From JALOAT01 sp041677345 (GTDB lineage: Bacteria > Pseudomonadota > Gammaproteobacteria > Thiohalomonadales > Thiohalomonadaceae), in assembly GCA_041677345.1 (NCBI GenBank), contig JBAYQE010000086.1, forward strand, positions 1-11,694: a stretch of DNA of 11,694 bases, written 5' to 3'. Made by a program: the position numbers and the translations under genes. Numbering within the stretch: the stretch's first letter is position 1; each line of letters opens with the position of its first letter. Shown in pieces: positions 6,210 through 11,694 of the stretch. A model generated the notes under the pieces. The model had not been told where the DNA came from. It searched no databases and worked only from the letters and a program-made list of their open reading frames with translations.

Positions 6210-7373
6210 ATGAACGAATATCTACCAGGCCTCGAGGGTGTCCCTGCGACGCGCTCCAATATCTCCGTGATCGGTGGCGAGAGAGGGATCCTCGCGTATC
6301 GTGGTTTTCCCATCGAACAGCTGGCGGAGCACAGCACGTTCGAGGAAACCGCGCTGCTACTCCTCGACGGGCAGCTCCCCTCTGCGGGCGAACTGGGCCA
6401 TTTTGATGCCCAACTGCGTCGCAACCGCCGGGTGAAGTACAACATCCGCGAGATGATGAAGCACATGCCCGCCACGGGGCATCCCATGGAAATGCTGCAG
6501 ACGGCCGTCGCCTGCCTGGGCATGTTCTACCCGTGCAACGAGCGCATCAGCGGCACCGATCTCGCCGGTGACCTGGACTACATCCACAACATGACGGTGA
6601 AGATCATCGCGCGCATGCCGGTGATCGTCACCACCTGGGAACACATCCGCAACGGCTACGACCCGATCGATCCGCGCTGCGATCTCTCCTATGCCGAGAA
6701 CTTCCTGTACATGTTCACCGGACAGGAGCCCGATCCCATGCTGGCGCGCATCCTGGACACCTGCCTGGTCCTGCACGCCGAGCACACCATCAACGCTTCC
6801 ACCTTCGCGGCGCTGGTGGCAGGCTCCACCCTCGCCAGCCCCTATGGTGTGGTGGCGGCCGCCATCGGCACGCTTTCCGGCCCGCTGCACGGCGGTGCCA
6901 ACCAGAAGGTGGTGGAAATGCTGGAACAGATCGGCCGTCCCGAAAACGTGAAGGAATGGCTCGACAAGAAACTGGAAGCGAAGGCCAAGATCTGGGGCTT
7001 CGGCCACCGGGAATACAAGGTGAAGGACCCGCGCGCGAGGATCATGCAGGGACTGGTGGAGAAGCTGGCCGCCAGCCGCGGCGTGAGCCCCATGTTCGAG
7101 ACCGCACTCGCGCTGGAAGAGGCCGCCAACGAGCATCTCGGTCCCAAGGGCGTGTATGCCAACGTGGATTTCTACTCGGGCATCCTGTATTCGGAAATGG
7201 GCATTCCGCCCGACCAGTTCACCGCCATTTTCGCCGTGGCCCGGTCCGCCGGCTGGCTCGCCCATTGGCGCGAGCAACTGGGCGACAACCGCATCTTCCG
7301 TCCCACCCAGGTGTACACGGGCGAGCCCGTCCGCGACTACGTCCCCGTGCAGCAGCGCGGTCAGGCCCGATAA
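6210..7373 (+). CDS. gltA: Citrate synthase, short (type I-like) form
   Basis: The 387-residue enzyme condenses oxaloacetate with acetyl-CoA to citrate. Catalytic landmarks are all seen: LHAEHTINASTF with His192, GPLHGGANQKV with His227, GFGHREYKVKDPRA with His266, and the catalytic aspartate Asp320 in NVDFYSG. The N-terminal motif SVIGGERGILAYRGFPI (19-35) is typical of short dimeric citrate/2-methylcitrate synthases; the N-terminal NADH-binding extension of the E. coli hexamer is absent. The ATG at 6210 is chosen because translating further upstream would enter the terminator; its ribosome site is poor (CGGAC). A 2-methylcitrate synthase cannot be excluded by eye, but no prp genes are adjacent. 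Its end overlaps the end of anmK, on the other strand, by 13 bp. Confidence 0.9.
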   Translation: MNEYLPGLEGVPATRSNISVIGGERGILAYRGFPIEQLAEHSTFEETALLLLDGQLPSAGELGHFDAQLRRNRRVKYNIREMMKHMPATGHPMEMLQTAVACLGMFYPCNERISGTDLAGDLDYIHNMTVKIIARMPVIVTTWEHIRNGYDPIDPRCDLSYAENFLYMFTGQEPDPMLARILDTCLVLHAEHTINASTFAALVAGSTLASPYGVVAAAIGTLSGPLHGGANQKVVEMLEQIGRPENVKEWLDKKLEAKAKIWGFGHREYKVKDPRARIMQGLVEKLAASRGVSPMFETALALEEAANEHLGPKGVYANVDFYSGILYSEMGIPPDQFTAIFAVARSAGWLAHWREQLGDNRIFRPTQVYTGEPVRDYVPVQQRGQAR

Positions 7374-8461
7374 ATCCCACCCAGGGTCACCGCCCGCCGC
7401 GCGCCGGTGACCTCGGGCAGGTTGCCGGACGCGCCCGCCAGGGTCTGCCGCGCCAGCCAGGCGAAGGCCGCGGCCTCCACCCATTCCGGTGGGATCCCGT
7501 AACGTTCCGTGGTATTCACCGGTGTGCCGGTCAGGTGCGCGGCGATGCGACCGCGCAGGTAACCGTTGTAGGCCCCGCCGCCGCTCAGCACCACCTCCCC
7601 GGCGGCGGGGGCATGGCGACGGATGGCATTGGCGAGGGTAACCGCCGTCAGCTCGCAAAGCGTCGCCTGCACATCCTGCGGACGTTCGTCGCCGTCCAGT
7701 CTTTTCGTCAGCCATTCCAGATCGAACCGGGCGCGGTCGGCACGCTTGGGCGGCGGCTCCTCGAAGAACGGGTCGTCCAGCAACCGTGACAGCAGCGGCC
7801 CGAGCATGATCCCCTGCCGCGCCCAGGCACCGTCGCGGTCGAGGCGCTCGCCGCGATGTCTGGCGATCCAGGCATCCATGAGGACGTTGGCGGGGCCAGT
7901 ATCGAATCCGGTCACCGGCTCGCTGGCATCGGCGGGGAGGATGCTCACGTTGGCCAGGCCCCCGCTCAGGGTGGCGACCACGCGGGTGACGTTTGCGTCC
8001 CGGCACAGGGCGGCGTGAAAGGCGGGCACCAGCGGCGCGCCCTTGCCCCCGGCCGCGATGTCACGGCGACGGAAATCGGCCACGGTGGTGATACCGGTGC
8101 GTTCGGCGATGGTGCTGGGATCGCCGAGCTGGAGACAGCAGCCATTGGGTCCGGGCCAGTGGCGCACGGTGTGGCCATGGCTGCCGATGGCCTTCACCTG
8201 GCGCGCGGGGACCCCTGCGGCGGCCAGCAGGTGCTGGATGCCCGTGGCGAACAGCCGCCCCAGCTTCACATCCAGGCTGGCCAACCGTTCGAGCAATTCG
8301 GGACCACCGGCCAGCGCCTCGATGGCGGCGCGCTCTTCGTGGGAATAGGGGCGGCGAAACTGGGCTACCAGGAAGGGTGCGTCACCGCTGAAATCGATCA
8401 GCACGGCCTCGATGCCGTCACCGCTCATTCCCGACATCAGACCTGCGTAAAGTTCATGCAC
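7361..8461 (-). CDS. anmK: Anhydro-N-acetylmuramic acid kinase AnmK
   Basis: The 366-residue protein belongs to AnmK, which opens and phosphorylates 1,6-anhydroMurNAc to MurNAc-6-phosphate during cell-wall recycling in the cytoplasm. Visible: GLMSGMSGDGIE (7-18), GSHGHTVRH (93-101), DFRRRDIAAGGKGAPLVPAFH (129-149), FDTGPAN (186-192) with the catalytic Asp187, LSGGGAYN, and a C-terminal PPEWVEAAAFAWLA. Several positions usually invariant are changed (MSGTS to MSGMS, GHGQT-type to GHGHT, GGQGAP to GGKGAP, LGGIAN-type to SGGLAN). It starts with GTG, only 6 bp after the upstream endopeptidase gene and without an obvious ribosome site, so it is probably translated by coupling. The family is secure by full-length pattern; normal activity is less certain. 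Confidence 0.9.
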   Translation of the reverse strand: MHELYAGLMSGMSGDGIEAVLIDFSGDAPFLVAQFRRPYSHEERAAIEALAGGPELLERLASLDVKLGRLFATGIQHLLAAAGVPARQVKAIGSHGHTVRHWPGPNGCCLQLGDPSTIAERTGITTVADFRRRDIAAGGKGAPLVPAFHAALCRDANVTRVVATLSGGLANVSILPADASEPVTGFDTGPANVLMDAWIARHRGERLDRDGAWARQGIMLGPLLSRLLDDPFFEEPPPKRADRARFDLEWLTKRLDGDERPQDVQATLCELTAVTLANAIRRHAPAAGEVVLSGGGAYNGYLRGRIAAHLTGTPVNTTERYGIPPEWVEAAAFAWLARQTLAGASGNLPEVTGARRAVTLGGIYRA

Positions 8462-8467
8462 CGTGGT

Positions 8468-9817
8468 TCAGGGTTCAACGGCGGCCAATTGCGTGCTCGT
8501 GATGAGCTGGAGCTGCGACACCAACGCATCGGCCAAGGTTTCGAAGTTCTGCCTATAATCGGCCTGGATGGGGGCCGCGCTGGGCAGCTTGTAGGTCAGC
8601 GGATTGCGATGCACGCCGTTGACGCGGAACTCATAGTGCAAGTGCGGTCCCGTGGCCACGCCGGTCTGGCCCACGTAGCCGATGGTCTGACCTTGGCGCA
8701 CACGTGCGCCGCTGCGCAGGCCCTTGGCGAAGCGCGAGAGATGACCATAGAGGGTGGATATGTGCCCGCCGTGCTGCAAAATGATGGCGCGGCCGTAACC
8801 GCCCTTGGTGCCCACGAACAACACCTTGCCGTCCCCGGAGGCCTTTACGGGGGTACCGATGGCGGCGGCGTAATCCACCCCGCGGTGAGGGCGCTTCACA
8901 CCGAGCACCGGGTGATAGCGTTCTTTGGTGAAGCGCGAGCTGATGCGCCGGAAGTCCACGGGGCTGCGCAGAAAGGCCTTGCGCATACTGCGCCCGTCTT
9001 CGCTGTAGTAGTCCGTATGGCCTGAGGGGTCGGTATAGCGGATGGCGCGGTGTACGCGACCGTTGTTGACGAACTCCGCTGCCAGGATGGTGCCTTCGCC
9101 GAAGCGTTCGCCGTTGACGTAAGGTTCCTGGTAGATCAGTGCGAAGCGGTCGCCAGCACGGATGTCCAGGGCAAAGTCGATGTCCCAGCCGAAGATCCCG
9201 GCCATTTGCATGATGAGTTGCTCGGAAAGCCCGGCACTGAGTCCGGCTGCATAGAGCGAGCTTTCGATGTTGCCGACGGCGCGGGCGATGCGCATCTCGG
9301 GGGCGACCACGGCCATGTGGGTCACGAAGCCGTCTTCTTCCGCTCGTACCGCTAGCGTCCGCGTGCGGTCAATGATGTAATTCAGCGCCCGCAACTCGCC
9401 GTCGCTGACGTGGAATTCCAGCTCCTGTCCCGGGTGCAGGCGGTTGAGCTGGCGCGCTTCGGGACCCGAGTGCATCACGGCGTGGAGCGTGGTGGGCGCA
9501 AGTCCCAGGCGCGAGAAGATGACGGCCAGTGAATCGCCGGGGCGCACCACGACTTTTTCAGGCACCGTATCGGCAATGGGCGCGGGCGGCAGCGCGGCGG
9601 CGGCAGGGGCCGGCGGCGGAAGGCTGATGGCCTCGACCAACGGCTCAGGCACAGGCGCACGCTTGGCCTGCGCATCTGGGCTCAGCGCGAACAGCGCGGC
9701 CACCGCGATGGCAACGGAGGCGCCTAGCGCCAGATGGAAATGCGGGCGCTGCAACAGGGTGCGCCGGTGCGGCGCGTTGCGCTCGAAATCCTTGTTTGAG
9801 AATGTTGGCGTGGTCAA
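8468..9817 (-). CDS. mepM: M23 peptidoglycan DD-metalloendopeptidase (MepM-like)
   Basis: This 449-residue inner-membrane-anchored periplasmic enzyme cuts cross-links in peptidoglycan. Order: cytoplasmic tail (1-27), membrane helix (about 28-46), Pro/Ala-rich linker (56-82), LysM/OapA-like domain (about 86-136), a middle domain (about 160-285) and the M23 catalytic domain (about 300-405). Zinc ligands are His311 and Asp315 in HRGVD and His394 in HLHYE (392-396); the active-site His359 is in LYGHL. All catalytic residues are intact and length matches E. coli MepM (440). The start is TTG at 9817, with GAGG 9 nt upstream; an ATG at 9848 is in another frame. With anmK it forms a cell-wall turnover pair. 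Confidence 0.92.
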   Translation of the reverse strand: MTTPTFSNKDFERNAPHRRTLLQRPHFHLALGASVAIAVAALFALSPDAQAKRAPVPEPLVEAISLPPPAPAAAALPPAPIADTVPEKVVVRPGDSLAVIFSRLGLAPTTLHAVMHSGPEARQLNRLHPGQELEFHVSDGELRALNYIIDRTRTLAVRAEEDGFVTHMAVVAPEMRIARAVGNIESSLYAAGLSAGLSEQLIMQMAGIFGWDIDFALDIRAGDRFALIYQEPYVNGERFGEGTILAAEFVNNGRVHRAIRYTDPSGHTDYYSEDGRSMRKAFLRSPVDFRRISSRFTKERYHPVLGVKRPHRGVDYAAAIGTPVKASGDGKVLFVGTKGGYGRAIILQHGGHISTLYGHLSRFAKGLRSGARVRQGQTIGYVGQTGVATGPHLHYEFRVNGVHRNPLTYKLPSAAPIQADYRQNFETLADALVSQLQLITSTQLAAVEP

Positions 9818-9843
9818 CCCGGAAGGCCTCGCTTTTTGCGGTT

Positions 9844-9873
9844 ACCATACGCGCGCCGCCCCAACAGGGTCAA
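9844..9873 (-). promoter_or_regulatory. Sigma70-type promoter for mepM-anmK
   Basis: On the minus strand TTGACC (9873-9868, five of six) is followed after 18 bp by TATGGT (9849-9844, four of six). Predicted initiation near 9837 leaves a leader of about 20 nt before the TTG start at 9817. It lies in the 118-bp divergent gap with tyrS. Confidence 0.5.
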
Positions 9874-9890
9874 TGAAACAGGTCCGCTTT

Positions 9891-9918
9891 TTGTCACTTC
9901 GACAGCGAGTCGAATCAT
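9891..9918 (+). promoter_or_regulatory. Weak candidate promoter for tyrS
   Basis: TTGTCA (9891-9896, five of six) and AATCAT (9913-9918, four of six) are 16 bp apart. Initiation near 9925 would leave only about 11 nt before the ATG at 9936, barely enough for the GGAG ribosome site, so the true promoter may lie elsewhere in the gap. Confidence 0.25.
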
Positions 9919-9935
9919 GAAATCTGGAGTCGCAC

Positions 9936-11138
<1,203 letters not shown>

Positions 11139-11146
11139 GCGTCCAG

Positions 11147-11198
11147 CCGCGCCGGCGCGGTTCCTTGAGGATGTCACGCGGGAACACAGTCGTGACAT
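11147..11198 (+). terminator. Two hairpins after tyrS, possible weak terminator
   Basis: CCGCGCCGGCGCGG (11147-11160) is a perfect 14-nt palindrome 8 nt after the tyrS stop. ATGTCACG (11171-11178) and CGTGACAT (11191-11198) form an 8-bp perfect stem with a 12-nt loop. Neither is followed by a proper T-run (only TTTT at about 11208), so intrinsic termination is doubtful and factor-dependent ending or read-through is possible. Confidence 0.4.
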
Positions 11199-11256
11199 GC
11201 AACGGCGTTTTCGAGCCGCTGGATGAGATGCACTCCGGTTTGCTCAACGACCTGAC

Positions 11257-11268
11257 GAAAATAATTCG
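11257..11268 (+). promoter_or_regulatory. UP-like A/T tract upstream of the first rRNA-type promoter
   Basis: AAAATAATT (11258-11266) is the most AT-rich patch in an otherwise GC-rich region. It lies about -47 to -55 from the predicted start of the first promoter, where the alpha subunit of RNA polymerase contacts UP elements. Promoters two to five carry A-rich purine tracts at the matching place. Confidence 0.45.
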
Positions 11269-11277
11269 CCCTACCCG

Positions 11278-11305
11278 TTGACGTGGGGAAAGTGCGACGT
11301 AGAAT
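11278..11305 (+). promoter_or_regulatory. rRNA-type promoter, copy 1
   Basis: TTGACG (11278-11283), 16-bp spacer, TAGAAT (11300-11305), then discriminator GCGCGCC. The GC-rich discriminator and 16-bp spacer are the hallmark of stringently controlled stable-RNA promoters such as E. coli rrn P1. Preceded by an A/T tract and followed by a 7-bp perfect stem-loop (11311-11339). It is the first of five pointing to the right edge. Confidence 0.75.
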
Positions 11306-11363
11306 GCGCGCCTCCCGTCGGTCATGCACTGTCGGGAGGGAGAGAGAAAAAGCGAAAAGCCGC

Positions 11364-11391
11364 TTGCCAATCTCTCCGCGCTGAGTAGAAT
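11364..11391 (+). promoter_or_regulatory. rRNA-type promoter, copy 2
   Basis: TTGCCA (11364-11369), 16-bp spacer, TAGAAT (11386-11391), discriminator GCGCAGCC. The -10 is 86 bp after that of copy 1. Upstream lies a purine tract (GAGAGAGAAAAAGCGAAAA). From 11362 to 11419 the sequence is identical to 11456-11513 in copy 3, showing recent duplication or homogenisation. Confidence 0.75.
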
Positions 11392-11457
11392 GCGCAGCCT
11401 CTCGACGCCGCCCTTGTGGCGCAGTAGAGAGGGAGAGAAAGAAAGCGAAAATGTTGC

Positions 11458-11485
11458 TTGCCAATCTCTCCGCGCTGAGTAGAAT
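11458..11485 (+). promoter_or_regulatory. rRNA-type promoter, copy 3
   Basis: TTGCCA (11458-11463), 16-bp spacer, TAGAAT (11480-11485), discriminator GCGCAGCC. The -10 is 94 bp after that of copy 2. The purine tract GAGAAAGAAAGCGAAAATG lies just upstream of the -35. Confidence 0.75.
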
Positions 11486-11550
11486 GCGCAGCCTCTCGAC
11501 GCCGCCCTTGTGGTGCGGAGAGAGGGAGAGAAAGAAAGCGAAAATGTTGC

Positions 11551-11578
11551 TTGCTAATCTCTCCGCGCTGAGTAGAAT
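11551..11578 (+). promoter_or_regulatory. rRNA-type promoter, copy 4
   Basis: TTGCTA (11551-11556), 16-bp spacer, TAGAAT (11573-11578), discriminator GCGCAGCC. The -10 is 93 bp after that of copy 3. The -35 differs from copy 3 by one base; the sequence downstream of the discriminator diverges but still forms a hairpin. Confidence 0.72.
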
Positions 11579-11642
11579 GCGCAGCCTCCCGGGCCGGTTT
11601 GAAGTGTTCGGGAAGGGGAGAAAGAAAAGCGAAAACAACCGC

Positions 11643-11670
11643 TTGACAAGCTCTCCGAGGCGAGTAGAAT
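11643..11670 (+). promoter_or_regulatory. rRNA-type promoter, copy 5 (closest to the predicted rRNA operon)
   Basis: A perfect -35 TTGACA (11643-11648), 16-bp spacer and TAGAAT (11665-11670) with discriminator GCGCGCC make this the best match to consensus of the five. The -10 is 92 bp after that of copy 4. The A-rich tract GAGAAAGAAAAGCGAAAACA lies upstream. Only 24 nt of its transcript are inside the window, so the rRNA leader and any boxA are beyond the edge. Confidence 0.8.
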
Positions 11671-11694
11671 GCGCGCCTCTTCGCTGTGAAGCAG

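Larger units (their letters stand above)
11311..11694 (+). repeat. Tandem ~93-bp repeat units, each purine tract + promoter + stem-loop
   Basis: Units repeat with a period of 86-94 bp and share the order purine tract, -35, CTCTCCG-containing spacer, TAGAATGCGC, pyrimidine-rich stem arm, loop, purine stem arm. Units 2 and 3 are nearly identical, unit 4 matches them up to the discriminator, and units 1 and 5 are diverged. Stems: 11311-11317 with 11333-11339; 11398-11403 with 11427-11432; 11492-11497 with 11520-11525; 11585-11591 with 11609-11616 (one bulge); 11679-11682 with 11688-11691. No gene lies here; a 154-codon minus-strand frame across it is an artefact of the repeat. Confidence 0.8.

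Noticed and set aside
6357..8006. 549-codon minus-strand frame across citrate synthase and anmK
   Set aside because: It is a long GC-rich shadow frame: antisense to citrate synthase and out of frame with anmK, with low-complexity Arg/Gly/His-rich composition.
7856..9025. 389-codon plus-strand frame across anmK and mepM
   Set aside because: Antisense to two recognised genes with intact motifs; no domain seen in it.
9645..9848. ATG at 9848 as an alternative start for the M23 endopeptidase
   Set aside because: It is in a different reading frame; the TTG at 9817 preceded by GAGG is in frame with the membrane helix and catalytic domain.
11341..11620. CRISPR-like array
   Set aside because: The period is about 93 bp, what is shared is promoter boxes, and there are no short identical repeats separated by unique spacers.
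11174..11638. 154-codon minus-strand frame with a repeated protein segment (ILLSAERLASNIFAF)
   Set aside because: The repetition is simply the antisense of the tandem promoter units. There is no ribosome site and no family resemblance. Such frames are easily mis-annotated as hypothetical proteins.

Overview
This is a GC-rich (roughly 60-65%) stretch of gammaproteobacterial chromosome. It holds nine complete genes with confident family-level or better calls, one cut-off gene at the left edge and one uncharacterised membrane protein. There is no sign of prophage, insertion sequence, CRISPR or plasmid functions. Three things point to Gammaproteobacteria: a block argC / small membrane protein / bactofilin / erpA / anmK / M23 endopeptidase / tyrS, which I recall as essentially the argC-to-tyrZ region of Pseudomonas aeruginosa PAO1 (there also followed by an rRNA operon); HemJ rather than HemG; and the E. 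coli/Pseudomonas-like proteins themselves. A sulfur-oxidising or Chromatiales-type lineage is plausible, but the sequence does not prove it.

Left part (1-3244, all minus strand). A class II aldolase/adducin-family gene runs off the left edge. A 90-bp palindromic repeat separates it from a compact operon read right to left: a ClC-type anion channel with a C-terminal regulatory segment, a TlpA-like membrane-anchored thioredoxin, and hemJ (protoporphyrinogen oxidase). The last two are coupled by a 1-nt stop/start overlap.

Middle (3245-6089, plus strand). The gap ahead of argC contains a perfect intrinsic terminator facing argC. argC overlaps by 4 nt a membrane-anchored coiled-coil protein (DUF6776-like), which is followed at once by a bactofilin. 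erpA has its own good sigma70-type promoter lying across the bactofilin stop codon, and a strong bidirectional terminator follows it.

Right part (6090-11138). A short-form citrate synthase (plus) converges on anmK (minus), with a 13-bp overlap of the coding ends. anmK and an M23 peptidoglycan endopeptidase (MepM-like) form a minus-strand cell-wall pair, both with non-ATG starts. The endopeptidase gene is divergent from tyrS (plus).

Right edge (11139-11694). There is no gene in this 556-bp stretch. It holds hairpins after tyrS and then five tandem, nearly identical strong promoters, all reading off the right edge. They have the architecture of rRNA promoters: TAGAAT -10, 16-bp spacer, GCGC discriminator and A-rich upstream tracts. 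Each is followed immediately by a short stem-loop whose pairing is kept although its sequence changes. A 16S rRNA gene just beyond the window is the obvious prediction. This array is the most interesting non-coding structure here; the genes themselves are mostly housekeeping.
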